64,000 nucleotides of DNA from positions 84,840 to 148,839 of the forward strand of contig CALYDD020000434.1 in NCBI GenBank assembly GCA_944472135.2. The letters run 5' to 3'. The DNA comes from Trichobilharzia regenti (Eukaryota; Platyhelminthes; Trematoda; Strigeidida; Schistosomatidae). The translations under genes were made by a program, and so were the position numbers. This document shows positions 40,826 through 53,667 of this stretch, in pieces (position 1 is the stretch's first letter; each line of letters starts with the position of its first letter). Below the pieces are notes generated by a model. That model was given only the letters and a program-made list of their open reading frames with translations, was not told the DNA's origin and did no database searches.

Positions 40826-41670
40826 ACTGCTCTGCGCTTCTTTACGCTGACGACGTAAAGATTTGGAGAGCAATAAACTCATCGGAAGACTCAGATAGAT
40901 TGCAGGCTGACCTGCAAACTCTGGGAAATTGGGCTTTGGCTAACGGAATGCCTTTCAATCTAAAGAAGTGCAAAGTAGTGCAGCTTCATTCCGGCAGGTC
41001 ACAGAGTGTAAATTACACCCTTGGTGGCCAGAACTTGAGTTGTGTTCCATCAGAGCGTGATCTAGGTCTTATTCTAACAGAAAAGCTAGACACCAGTGGA
41101 AATTACTCGAGGGACGTCGCCAAAGCCTACGCAACATTACACTTTATGCACAGGCAGCTGGGAGCTCTCACTCCCGAACTGTTCTTAAGGCTATACAAGG
41201 CATATGTGAGGCCACACCTTGAGGTGCATAATATCATTGCACCTCCGCTACTCAAAAGGGATGCTAACATTCTAGAAAGTGTCCAGAGACGAGCGACAAA
41301 ATGGGTGATCGGCCTCCGCAACAAATCATATGAGGAAAGACTAAAGAAATTAGGTCTTTTCACACTCAGTTACCGTAGGCACAGGGGAGACCTCATCACC
41401 GTCTACAAGATCCTAAATGACCAGGCCCACCCAAATAAAAGCATCCTGCCATTAAGCGATTATAGGCTTCCACGAGGTAACCCGCTAAGGATAGCACACC
41501 AGAGACCAAAGACTCGAGTGCGATCACATTTCTTTTCGCTTCGTGTTTGCCGTCTCTGGAACGCTTTACCGGCGGCCGTGACTACAGCGCCATCTGTGGA
41601 GATTTTTAAGCGGAAGCTAGACAATCATGCAGAAATGCAAGGTTTGTGTCTCAATGGCTTATCCTCATAA
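40826..41670 (+). CDS. LINE ORF2, C-terminal part after the frameshift
   Basis: Continues the RT in a shifted frame: CSALLYADDVKIWRAI (catalytic Y-A-D-D, near 40840-40860), LQTLGNWALANGMPFNLKKC, LGLILTEKLDTSGNYSRDV, then the LINE C-terminal domain KAYVRPHLEV, SVQRRATKWVIGLRN, KLGLFTLSYRRHRGDLI and ending MQGLCLNGLSS. The ATG-started frame begins at 40900, but homology extends upstream to about 40820. No further lesions are seen. Confidence 0.9.
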
Positions 41671-41780
41671 AATTTGAAACCAAACTGTCAATGAATAAGC
41701 GTACTAACTAAATCCCCACGACCTATTCTGCCTTCTCTCACTCTATCTTTTCCTTATGTCACCCTTATTATTCCACTTAT

Positions 41781-43179
41781 CCGGTCAAGGGTCAAATTAA
41801 TAAAAATTAAAATTGGGAATTAGAATGCCATAATAAACAGGGGGATGGATAAAACAAACAAAATAGCATTAAAATAACTAAGAAGACTGACATTGTGCAA
41901 TTAGGGGTTAGAAATGTAGAAATAACAAAATAGACAGGATGTTTGGATAAAAACTAATGTGATGAATAATTGTTTATGCAATCAGGGATTAAATGTGTAG
42001 AAATAGTAAAATGACAAAATAAACACTAAGTTCGGGTAAGAAAATATGGTAGTGTAAACAGGGATTAAGAAAAACTTGAAATAACATGAATAAACGGGAA
42101 TAAACGAGCAGAAAGAGGAACCTGATATACGCTCTTTCCTCGAGGATTCGGAAGATATGCAGCGAGGAAGTGGTTGAAGAAGAACTGCGTAATCTTCGAA
42201 AAACCCTGATGGAAAACGGTTTCCCGCCCAGGTTCATAGAAAAGAATCTCAAACCTAAGAAGACTTCTGAACAAGTCCAATCCGTCCCAAAGAAAATGCT
42301 TCTGCTTAATCTAGAATTCAAAGGTGAGATTGAAGCAGAAATCCTTCGCAGACGCCTCTCAAAATCGCTGAGGAAAACATACTTCGCCGCTAGCCTACGA
42401 CTGACGTTTTCCTGCAAGAAACTGTTCAGCCAGAACGCGAAAGACAAGCTGTCGCATTGGGCCACCTCAACGTGCATATACAAGTTTACTTGCTCTTGTG
42501 GAGCTGAGTACGTTGGCCGTACCATGCGCCGACTTGAAAAACGCGCTCGTGAACACTATCCAGCCTGGCTAGTAAAAGGAGAACGAAAACGGGTAAATAG
42601 TTCGGTGACAGAACACCTGGTGAATTCAGGACATTCAGCGCCACTCGAAAAATCCTTCAAAATCATTTACAAGATTCGATCAAACCCATCAAAGGGAGTT
42701 AAATCAAGACATCTGGGCATAGCCGAGGCGCTAGCTATACAAAAGCTCAAACCCACGCTTTGTATACAAAAGAAATACGTCCAACCCCTGTCCTTGCCAT
42801 GGCCATCATAAACAAGTAATTTTTAGTAATGACCATCCCATCGCCTTTCTTATCTAAACTTCCTGTTTATTCATGTTATTTCAAGTTTTTCTTAATCCCT
42901 GTTTACACTACCATATTTTCTTACCCGAACTTAGTGTTTATTTTGTCATTTTACTATTTCTACACATTTAATCCCTGATTGCATAAACAATTATTCATCA
43001 CATTAGTTTTTATCCAAACATCCTGTCTATTTTGTTATTTCTACATTTCTAACCCCTAATTGCACAATGTCAGTCTTCTTAGTTATTTTAATGCTATTTT
43101 GTTTGTTTTATCCATCCCCCTGTTTATTATGGCATTCTAATTCCCAATTTTAATTTTTATTAATTTGACCCTTGACCGG
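41781..43179. repeat. Inverted repeat pair (about 315 bp) of the Penelope-like element
   Basis: Arms 41781-42095 and 42864-43179 differ by very few bases. The outer sequence CCGGTCAAGGGTC on the left matches GACCCTTGACCGG on the right. Together they could form a long hairpin in RNA or single-stranded DNA. The right arm is in the normal 3' orientation after the ORF. Confidence 0.95.
42103..42811 (+). CDS. Penelope-like element C-terminus with GIY-YIG endonuclease
   Basis: The ATG-started frame is 42170-42811 (213 codons), but in-frame homology reaches back to about 42115 (LIYALSSRIRKICSEE), so this is the 3' part of a longer ORF. The segment EEELRNLRKTLMENGFP is typical of the linker after RT in Penelope elements. 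The GIY-YIG nuclease follows: CIYKFTCSCGAEYVGRT (about residues 101-118), RRLEKRAREHYP, and VTEHLVNSGHSAP. RT itself is missing, so the copy cannot move alone. The nuclease would nick target DNA for element insertion. Confidence 0.9.
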
Positions 43180-43380
43180 ATATTATTCTGGAACTTTCCC
43201 ATCCATTTGATATAAATACACGAATGTACAGCCTAGATGATGACTTCGTCGAAAAGAAAATTTTCTTCGCTGCAACTGTCTTCTTATTTACTCCTATGAC
43301 CCAATGTGTATATTCCACTTATCTCAACCTATATTATCTACACTACAACCTATTATTATTATTATTACTATTCTGCTTTT

Positions 43381-46296
43381 ATGACTACACCGAATGACCA
43401 AGGGGGGTTAGGTCAAACTCCATTCACGGCAGCAATACAGTCCTAACATACTGCATACTACAAACCACATCTCGACCAATCCCCGCACCACTCCTCCTGG
43501 AGTCTACCAGAGCTAAAGCAGTCGAGTGTCGGGACTTACTACGCAGAAGCTCACCGAAGATCTGGAACCTCTACCTCACAATCAAGAAGCGAGCTCAAAG
43601 AAATCACTGGTTTATACTAGCTCGTCATCAGGATATTGGATATTGGATTCGTCTAGTGAACGATGAACATTTGTTTGAATTCTTTAGCCATTGTTGGTGG
43701 AAGTTCTGGTATCGTTACGCTGTACTTTCAGTTTCCTTGTTGCTGGGTTTTTCGTTGGATTTGCTGTTGTGGTGCTTCCACATCTTATTCTTGCTTTCAC
43801 CTGGTGTTGAGGTAGGTCTTGTGTTGCCTGTGTTTTGTGATAAGATTTTCGTCTATCAACCCATCGATGCAACACTAGAATTCGTAGAAATGTATGGACT
43901 CGGATTCTATTATCAGAGTTATTTAGCCTTCGCTGGCCTCTAGTATATGTCCAGTCGACTTCAAAATGGCAATCAAAGGAGAATTCTAGTGATCTATTGA
44001 CGACAAACTGTTCACTGGCATTATGGGGCAACCTACTTCATGATGATCGTCCAGTCAAGGCCCCTCTGACAGTCATCTCTACAGTACTACTCCCTACAAG
44101 TCGTAGCGGCTAATCTGGATGAAGGTTATATTGTTCCTATCGCACAGGCTTGTGAGTGCAACTAATATGGTGAGGCGCGTAAGCTGGTTGACAGGATAGT
44201 TGGTATCATATGCTGCAGGTTTACAGGTAGTAAGTTAGTTGTCTAAACACCCGAACTGATGTTTCGGAATAGTCTGCAGGGTATCTCCACCCACTATCGT
44301 GCTCGCAGACATATCAAGGCAGAATCAGCATTGTGAAGAGTACTCGTTGATGACGCTCTTGGTTTCTTAGAGTTGTTTCATGAAATCGATTGGGGAAGTG
44401 GGTAAGGGCTTTGTGAGGGCATCCTTTGGGTTTTACTACATTGCACATCCCATTGTGTAGTGGATATGTCAGATCTCTTGGTGTCATTTCACAGGTCCGT
44501 GATAGCGTCATAGGCACTTTTGACTGCATGAAAGCTTAACTACTGACTCCACCCATATGCGCTATCATTCTTCTCATTTCACTCATTTACCACTTCACTT
44601 TGCATAAATCTCTGTTGACCGATTCCTATATTTCTGATGATCAATGTAGGTGTTTGGTGGTGCCGGTAATGGTTTGGAATTGTCTCAGCTGTCGGATTTT
44701 GTGGTGGGGCGGAGATATCGTTGAGGAAATACCATCTTATGATGTGCCTTGCTGCCCGTAGGTGTTCAAGTGGTTGGTGATCTCAGGACTCGTCACCTTC
44801 ATACGTTTCGCCTATCACTGGACTCACGGGTAAGTTATATGTTTTTGAAATCCACATCACCAGCTTCACTTGATCCATTTTCTGAGGACGTGCGAGTTAA
44901 CGCTCCTAGTGTCGCCGACAATGGTCAGGAATCCTAGCGTTCATTCACAATCACCACAAATACTCGTGCTTCAGCGCAAGCAGTCAGTGATAGTATGCAC
45001 AGTTTGCAATGTTTGGTGCGAGGCATGTAGATGTGATGATGGGTGTGAGTTTTTTGCAGACATTTGGCACTGGAACTAGCTCGCTGTGTGCGACAGCCGG
45101 CTGAAAAGTCTCTGAGAGACTAGGACTGATCGTCGGAATGGTTGGTGACATCAGGCACGGGGTAAAGATAAGCTTTAGCAGACACAACCCAATAACTCGA
45201 ATGAAGAACCTAAAGTTTGGCCCTGAGACGCGAAATCACACTACCCACCATGAATAATCTTTTTTACGGTGTTGTCTAGATATTGAGTGACCCATTATGC
45301 TCAGGTGAGAAACTTTATCACAGTACTTCAGAAGGGATAAGGCTGCGTACCTAGGTATTACATGGGTACATGGGTATTAAACTAATTAACAAATTCATTA
45401 TGCTTAACGTCGCATTACTGTGATGGTTTGTCGAAGTTAACTTGGGGCGTTTGGTGGTTCCTGGTATGAAGTTAACGTCTCCATGTACGGTTTCTGTTCC
45501 GATCACGGTCGGATCATCCCGAAGAACATGGCAGGAGAGTTGGAAAGCGAGGGGAACCCGTGTCGCTGTGTAGTACTGTATCTCACACCGAGTCATAAAT
45601 TCCTTCAGCCGAATCCCTGGAGGTGTGGTGTCGGCGCCTGAATTGACTCATTCAAGAAAGGTGTAGACAAGCACAGAAACTCATCAGAGAGGGTTCAACA
45701 TAGGCTTCAGGCCTTCTGTCCGCGATCACTAGTTTTTTAGATCTGAATGGCCGTCGTAATTCAATACGGGAAGGAGGTCTCATGTTTCCACATGCAGTGT
45801 TGGGAGGGACAGCTTGACTTGTGTCTATCTTTCGGAGTTGTGTGGGACGCTAGCACTTGGGAGTTGTGAGCGACGGGTAGATCTTGGGTGTTTGGAAGGG
45901 AGTTTCACTGGTTCACCTTTTTTATAAGCCGTAGTGTGCATCAGTTTATGTTACTCACCAGGCCGTGCAATATGGGATTGCTGGTTTTTATATGGTCGCT
46001 TTTATGCCATGAACTAGAGTCGTCATGTATCTAGGCCTTAAAGTCTTCTACACGCGGCGAATTTCATTTGCCTGAGTGTTCAGTACACTTCGAGTAGCGA
46101 ATATGTATTCGCGTTGTCTGCGGGTTGCTTCCCGGTGGTCGTGGCATCTAATGTCTAGCGTAATAATTTCAGACACTCCAGCCTTCCTACTATATGACGA
46201 TAATTATGTCCTGTATGCCACGCGAAGTAATTCTTCTGTCTTCCTCTTTCAGGTGGACGACTTTCACCTCATGGATTCGGGTTCTGTCTCGTCACT
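43381..46296. other. No recognisable gene; spacer before the satellite array
   Basis: About 2.9 kb with only short scattered ORFs (for example 43656-43943, 44749-44937 and 46076-46318). None shows a domain, and none is bordered by convincing splice signals in a consistent direction. I see no similarity to the transposons above. Possible old non-coding repeat or host intergenic DNA. Confidence 0.5.
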
Positions 46297-47240
46297 GCTC
46301 ACGATGGATGATGGATGACCTACGGCTGAAGACAATACAAGGCGTATCTCGAGGATGGTTGTGTTAATATCTTGGACGATTGTTATGTTCTGCAATATTA
46401 TCTGTCTGTTAAACATGATTGATTTCTCAATTATTCATAACTCTCACCTATGTTGTCGTATTTCTGATACAACCTAATGCATGAAACTCTTGTGTTCTTT
46501 CTTCCTTCTGAAATAGGTGGATAGAGCCAACAATCTTGTCGGCTGACAGCTGGTATGACGTCGACAAGACTGTCTGATATTCCAACGTTTAAATAAATTG
46601 TAAGTAATCTTTTGTTTAGGTCGACATTTGGGGTGCTTTCGGATGACAGCTCTCAAGAGCATCGAGGAACCTGAAGGTCGCGGTGGTGGTTGTTTTCACG
46701 TGGAAACTCCATCATCTCACCGATATGCACGTATATGATTCCTTTGGTAGCGCGAATAACGGGTGGTAATAATAATCTGGCTAATGTAAGTAACGCGTCT
46801 GAATCATGTGTTTCATTCCATAATTTAACTGTGGCGCATACAAGGCTGTATTAGTCAGTGTGAGAGATAGAGTTGATGCTTGGTTTATAAAAGTGCTTGT
46901 GAGGTGAAATTTGTGTGTTTTTTCGAATATGTTATGCATTTAAGATCAAAATAATTCTTCCTGTTTACTGTTGTAGAAGTGTGTTTTGTAAATGAGGATC
47001 ACGGTTCATATAGTCCAACATATAAGTGTATACACGTAGATATTTTCTCAGATTTAGGGTTCATTCATATAGTATATGTCATCTATAGTCACACAGTAGG
47101 CCCATTAAAATGTCTTTAGAAGGACCAAAATGTAAAAAATAATTCAGCCACAGGCGTGAAGCCTTGGACTAGGAGTTTTCGGCTAATAATAGTAGAATGG
47201 CGAAGGCGTAAATAGCGTGTAGCGTGTTACATAAATATGG
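46297..47240 (+). repeat. Satellite segment A (copy 2)
   Basis: Nearly identical to 1455-2398, starting CTGCTCACGATGG, with the same possible exon and 62-codon minus-strand ORF (46474-46662). It precedes the first B segment of the array. Confidence 0.92.
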
Positions 47241-49365
47241 AGTATACCAACTTTATTATATCTGTTAGATGGTTGGAGGTCATTGGGAAGAAGCCTTGGA
47301 CCTAGGTGTCGTGCCAGTTGTCGGTCGTTAGCAAGGAGTATCTTTAATCTCGAAGAAACTCGTATTATATGTGATAAAAATTTAGTGGTTTAAAAATAGA
47401 CCTAACTGTGTTTCGAACTATATGTATGTATATATATCTGCACGTAATTCATATGAGTGACAGCATTAATAATCATAATGTTTGCAAGGATAGTAGACGG
47501 TGTGAGTTTTATTTGTCCTTGCTCCTATAACTACTCAATAACAATTACATTATAGAGTTAGCTTTCATTTAATGGAATTGTTGCAGTAATCCTGTCAGCA
47601 GTTTTGCAGTCCACACCAACTTGGTAAGAAGAAATTACAATTTGTCTGAACGGTATACATTGAAGCTGTTTGTAGTGTGTTCACTTGAGTGTACCTAGGG
47701 GCATATGATCTCTTTTCCCGCCTTCCCTTTTGAATATACGATCGCGGACGTCATGGAAGTAAGTCTTAGTAACCACTTTCACCTTATTCAGTGCACTGTA
47801 GCAGAAACCACCTAGAAATAATGACAACTGAAAGCAATATTTCCATGAAGCAACCTCACATGTAATCATTCCATTCAAGCTCCTTATTCTCAGGGATGGT
47901 TTTTCTGTTATTTCATACGAGGCAGGACCGTCTGGGAGCTTTTGCTTTCGAATAATATTCACCAATTCCTTCGAAGGTGGATCTATAATAAACCAAGGGT
48001 TAATCTCAGTCCCAAGCCATCGACGCACAAATGGAGGACTAAACAAGAAAATACTTCCACTCTACACTCAACAAATATAATTGAAACATGGATAATATTA
48101 AATTGAAAATGATCACGCACCACAAAGACAAACAACCAACTACACAGTGATGGGTGTTGCATGAGGATGCTCAGGTACGTCATACACATAAGTGTAGGCT
48201 GGTCAATTTTGTAGGTGATGTGTGTGGCCGGTTAGGATGTTGTCTGTGTCAGTGTTTACTTTCCATTTCAGATGAGAGTGAATTGCACTGTAGTGATCCG
48301 TTGTTGTGGAGAAGATTGTAGTTGGTGCAAGTGATTGAAGTTACCGATTCGAGTGGTGAAATGACGTTGTCGTTGTGAGTGTGAGTAGTGCTTAGTGTTT
48401 AGATGTAATATGAATAGGGTAGATTGGTTACTTATGATACTAGCGTTGACTGTTAACTATGCGATAGTGTGCTTAATTCTGTTATGTAGGTGTGTTGTAA
48501 GACTGTACTGTAGTGGTCTTGAGTGGAATGGATTGGACTGGCGTGGAGAGCAAGGTAGAATAGGTTTTATGAATTCGGAGGAGAGGTTACCAGATTAGAG
48601 GACGGAAGACAAGGCTAAAGAAGACGCGATGTGTGTGTGTTTGTGGGATCTGAATAGTTGGGATGTGTTGAATTCCCATATGCATCTATGGTATGCAAAG
48701 TGGTGGTTGGTGATATTGACATTGACTGGCTTATGGAGGAAGATGAATATATTTATCTATGTGGCTGAATGAGATGGCGAAGAAGTAAGCTTTGTGATAT
48801 TTGAATTCTGGCTTAGGTGGGTGAGAAGAGGAGGTGATTTGTGTGTGACGGGTGTCAAGTGAAGTGAGTGTAATTTTGACACTAGTTGTAATGTAGTGTA
48901 GTGTTGTGATTATTTTGTGACATGGTTGGTTGGTGTTGCTGTGCGATTGAGGTACGATTGAGGTGCGTTTCGTGGCGACACTAGTGTTTCAGTCATGTAA
49001 ACTTGTGTCGATGCATTTTTCTTCTTTCTTTGTGCGTATGGACTTCTGTTAGTTTTCAGGTGTAGGTGTAGGCGACGATGAGGTGTTCAGGGAAGATTCT
49101 ATTTTGTTCAATTGTCGTGAGAATGAGTCAATTTGAGACGGTGAATACAATGTGAATGTGTTGTAGGTGAATTGTTTACATTTCGTTTGCAGATTCCTTC
49201 TCGTGTCCAGGGAGTTCTGTGGTGTGGATGGAATGAGAGATGTTGTAAGTGAGTGAGATTGTGATTGTGTATTGAGTTTGTTTGAGTGGATGATGACAAA
49301 GTGGTATTGTGAGGTAATTGTTTTCTAGTTGACAGGACGTTGTTGGCGTTGTCAGTGATTAATGA
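47241..49365 (+). repeat. Satellite unit 1 (2125 bp)
   Basis: Most diverged unit of the array: the 121-codon ORF has G-P-A and F-H-D..R-I variants, the microsatellite in C is almost absent (GGTTGGTGTTGCTG near 48928), and a GTGTGTGTGT run near 48630 is two bases longer. Confidence 0.95.
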
Positions 49366-51516
49366 AGTATACCAACTTTATTATATCTGTTAGATGGTTG
49401 GAGGTCATTGGGAAGAAGCCTTGGACCTAGGTGTCGTGCCAGTTGTCGGTCGTTAGCAAGGAGTATCTTTAATCTCGAAGAAACTCGTATTATATGTGAT
49501 AAAAATTTAGTGGTTTAAAAATAGACCTAACCGTGTTTCGAACTATATGTATGTATATATATCTGCACGTAATTCATATGAGTGACAGCATTAATAATCA
49601 TAATGTTTGCAAGGATAGTAGACGGTGTGAGTTTTATTTGTCCTTGCTCCTATAACTACTCAATAACAATTACATTATAGAGTTAGCTTTCATTTAATGG
49701 AATTGTTGCAGTAATCCTGTCAGCAGTTTTGCAGTCCACACCAACTTGGTAAGAAGAAATTACAATTTGTCTGAACGGTATACATTGAAGCTGTTTGTAG
49801 TGTGTTCACTTGAGTGTACCTAGGGACATATGATCTCTTTTCCCGCCTTCCCTTTTGAATACACGATCGCGGACGTCATGTAAGTAAGTCTTAGTAACCA
49901 CTTTCACCTTATTCAGTGCACTGTAGCAGAAACCACCTAGAAATAATGACAACTGAAAGCAATATTTCCATGAAGCAACCTCACACGTAATCATTCCATT
50001 CAAGCTCCTTATTCTCAGGGATGGTTTTTCTGTTATTTCATACGAGGCAGAACCGTCTGGGAGCTTTTGCTTTCGAATAATATTCACCAATTCCTTCGAA
50101 GGTGGATCTATAATAAACCAAGGGTTAATCTCAGTCCCAAGCCATCGACGCACAAATGGAGGACTAAACAAGAAAATACTTCCACTCTACACTCAACAAA
50201 TATAATTGAAACATGGATAATATTAAATTGAAAATGATCACGCACCACAAAGACAAACAACCAACTACACAGTGATGGGTGTTGCATGAGGATGCTCAGG
50301 TACGTCATACACATAAGTGTAGGCTGGTCAATTTTGTAGGTGATGTGTGTGGCCGGTTAGGATGTTGTCTGTGTCAGTGTTTACTTTCCATTTCAAATGA
50401 GAGTGAATTGCACTGTAGTGATCCGTTGTTGTGGAGAAGATTGTAGTTGGTGCAAGTGATTGAAGTTACCGATTCGAGTGGTGAAATGACGTTGTCGTTG
50501 TGAGTGTGAGTAGTGCTTAGTGTTTAGATGTAATATGAATAGGGTAGATTGGTTACTTATGATACTAGCGTTGACTGTTAACTATGCGATAGTGTGCTTA
50601 ATTCTGTTATGTAGGTGTGTTGTAAGACTGTACTGTAGTGGTCTTGAGTGGAATGGATTGGACTGGCGTGGAGAGCAAGGTAGAATAGGTTTTATGAATT
50701 CGGAGGAGAGGTTACCAGATTAGAGGACGGAAGACAAGGCTAAAGAAGACGCGATGTGTGTGTTTGTGGGACCTGAATAGTTGGGATGTGTTGAATTCCC
50801 ATATGCATCTATGGTATGCAAAGTGGTGGTTGGTGATATTGACATTGACTGGCTTATGGAGGAAGATGAATATATTTATCTATGTGGCTGAATGAGATGG
50901 CGAAGAAGTAAGCTTTGTGATATTTGAATTCTGGCTTAGGTGGGTGAGAAGAGGAGGTGATTTGTGTGTGACGGGTGTCAAGTGAAGTGAGTGTAATTTT
51001 GACACTAGTTGTAATGTAGTGTAGTGTTGTGATTATTTTGTGACATGGTTGGTTGGTATAGGATGTGAGTGTTGTTGTTGTTGTTGCTGCTGTGCGATTG
51101 AGGTACGATTGAGGTGCGTTTCGTGGCGACACTAGTGTTTCAGTCATGTAAAATTGTGTCGATGCATTTTTCTTCTTTCTCTGTGCGTATGGACTTCTGT
51201 TAGTTTTCAGGTGTAGGTGTAGGCGACGATGAGGTGTTCAGGGAAGATTCTATTTTGTTCAATTGTCGTGAGAATGAGTCAATTTGAGACGGTGAATACA
51301 ATGTGAATGTGTTGTAGGTGAATTGTTTACATTTCGTTTGCAGATTCCTTCTCGTGTCCAGGGAGTTCTGTGGTGTGGATGGAATGAGAGATGTTGTAAG
51401 TGAGTGAGATTGTGATTGTGTATTGAGTTTGTTTGAGTGGATGATGACAAAGTGGTATTGTGAGGTAATTGTTTTCTAGTTGACAGGACGTTGTTGGCGT
51501 TGTCAGTGATTAATGA
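49366..51516 (+). repeat. Satellite unit 2 (2151 bp)
   Basis: Carries the Y-L-H-D variant of the ORF (49806-50171). The GTT tract near 51073-51090 is long. Confidence 0.95.
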
Positions 51517-53667
51517 AGTATACCAACTTTATTATATCTGTTAGATGGTTGGAGGTCATTGGGAAGAAGCCTTGGACCTAGGTGTCGTGCCAGTTGTCGC
51601 TCGTTAGCAAGGAGTATCTTTAATCACGAAGAAACTCGTATTATATGTGATAAAAATTTAGTGGTTTAAAAATAGACCTAACTGTGTTTCGAACTATATG
51701 TATGTATATATATCTGCACGTAATTCATATGAGTGACAGCATTAATAATCATAATGTTTGCAAGGATAGTAGACGGTGTGAGTTTTATTTGTCCTTGCTC
51801 CTATAACTACTCAATAACAATTACATTATAGAGTTAGCTTTCATTTAATGGAATTGTTGCAGTAATCCTGTCAGCAGTTTTGCAGTCCACACCAACTTGG
51901 TAAGAAGAAATTACAATTTGTCTGAACGGTATACATTGAAGCTGTTTGTAGTGTGTTCACTTGAGTGTACCTAGGGACATATGATCTCTTTTCCCGCCTT
52001 CCCTTTTGAATACACGATCGCGGACGTCATGTAAGTAAGTCTTAGTAACCACTTTCACCTTATTCAGTGCACTGTAGCAGAAACCACCTAGAAATAATGA
52101 CAACTGAAAGCAATATTTCCATGAAGCAACCTCACACGTAATCATTCCATTCAAGCTCCTTATTCTCAGGGATGGTTTTTCTGTTATTTCATACGAGGCA
52201 GAACCGTCTGGGAGCTTTTGCTTTCGAATAATATTCACCAATTCCTTCGAAGGTGGATCTATAATAAACCAAGGGTTAATCTCAGTCCCAAGCCATCGAC
52301 GCACAAATGGAGGACTAAACAAGAAAATACTTCCACTCTACACTCAACAAATATAATTGAAACATGGATAATATTAAATTGAAAAGGATCACGCACCACA
52401 AAGACAAACAACCAACTACACAGTGATGGGTGTTGCATGAGGATGCTCAGGTACGTCATACACATAAGTGTAGGCTGGTCAATTTTGTAGGTGATGTGTG
52501 TGGCCGGTTAGGATGTTGTCTGTGTCAGTGTTTACTTTCCATTTCAAATGAGAGTGAATTGCACTGTAGTGATCCGTTGTTGTGGAGAAGATTGTAGTTG
52601 GTGCAAGTGATTGAAGTTACCGATTCGAGTGGTGAAATGACGTTGTCGTTGTGAGTGTGAGTAGTGCTTAGTGTTTAGATGTAATATGAATAGGGTAGAT
52701 TGGTTACTTATGATACTAGCGTTGACTGTTAACTATGCGATAGTGTGCTTAATTCTGTTATGTAGGTGTGTTGTAAGACTGTACTGTAGTGGTCTTGAGT
52801 GGAGTGGATTGGACTGGCGTGGAGAGCAAGGTAGAATAGGTTTTATGAATTCGGAGGAGAGGTTACCAGATTAGAGGACGGAAGACAAGGCTAAAGAAGA
52901 CGCGATGTGTGTGTTTGTGGGACCTGAATAGTTGGGATGTGTTGAATTCCCATATGCATCTATGGTATGCAAAGTGGTGGTTGGTGATATTGACATTGAC
53001 TGGCTTATGGAGGAAGATGAATATATTTATCTATGTGGCTGAATGAGATGGCGAAGAAGTAAGCTTTGTGATATTTGAATTCTGGCTTAGGTGGGTGAGA
53101 AGAGGAGGTGATTTGTGTGTGACGGGTGTCAAGTGAAGTGAGTGTAATTTTGACACTAGTTGTAATGTAGTGTAGTGTTGTGATTATTTTGTGACATGGT
53201 TGGTTGGTATAGGATGTGAGTGTTGTTGTTGTTGTTGCTGCTGTGCGATTGAGGTACGATTGAGGTGCGTTTCGTGGCGACACTAGTGTTTCAGTCATGT
53301 AAAATTGTGTCGATGCATTTTTCTTCTTTCTCTGTGCGTATGGACTTCTGTTAGTTTTCAGGTGTAGGTGTAGGCGACGATGAGGTGTTCAGGGAAGATT
53401 CTATTTTGTTCAATTGTCGTGAGAATGAGTCAATTTGAGACGGTGAATACAATGTGAATGTGTTGTAGGTGAATTGTTTACATTTCGTTTGCAGATTCCT
53501 TCTCGTGTCCAGGGAGTTCTGTGGTGTGGATGGAATGAGAGATGTTGTAAGTGAGTGAGATTGTGATTGTGTATTGAGTTTGTTTGAGTGGATGATGACA
53601 AAGTGGTATTGTGAGGTAATTGTTTTCTAGTTGACAGGACGTTGTTGGCGTTGTCAGTGATTAATGA
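51517..53667 (+). repeat. Satellite unit 3 (2151 bp)
   Basis: Almost identical to unit 2. The plus-strand segment-C ORF has the W-S-G variant (52671-52874). Confidence 0.95.

Larger units (their letters stand above)
41781..43311 (+). mobile_element. Truncated Penelope-like element with inverted terminal repeats
   Basis: It contains a left arm (41781-42095) that is the near-perfect reverse complement of a right arm (42864-43179), an endonuclease-end ORF between them, and a further 132-bp tail on the right. The 11-bp duplication ATTCCACTTAT lies at 41770-41780 and 43312-43322. Inverted pseudo-LTRs on 5'-truncated copies are typical of Penelope-like elements, of which Cercyon is a known schistosome example. 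It lies in the 3' UTR of the plus-strand LINE and is therefore younger. Confidence 0.88.
36658..43380 (+). mobile_element. CR1-like LINE, near full length, interrupted in the 3' UTR
   Basis: 5' UTR (36658-37082), ORF1 (37083-38774), ORF2 (about 38775-41670 with one frameshift) and a 3' UTR split by a Penelope-like element (41781-43311). The 3' UTR resumes at 43323 and ends around an ATT-repeat tract near 43349-43370. The exact 5' end is not visible because E3 abuts it. Apart from the frameshift the coding parts look intact, so the copy is young. Confidence 0.82.

Noticed and set aside
43225..43270. Hammerhead ribozyme-like motif GATGATGACTTCGTCGAAA in the Penelope tail
   Set aside because: Penelope elements can carry hammerhead ribozymes, and GATGA plus GAAA suggested one. 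But the C of the CUGAUGA core is absent and the bases flanking the would-be stem II do not pair (C-C), so the catalytic fold is not supported.
43656..43943. 95-codon ORF in the right spacer
   Set aside because: A hydrophobic, low-information translation with no family match and no splice context.
48395..48598. 67-codon plus-strand ORF repeated in each satellite unit
   Set aside because: Low-complexity composition with Trp/Gly/Leu from G/T-rich DNA, no splice or start context; conservation follows from repeat homogenisation.
49108..49299. 63-codon minus-strand ORF repeated in each satellite unit
   Set aside because: His/Thr/Ser-rich translation of C/A-rich DNA; no supporting signals.
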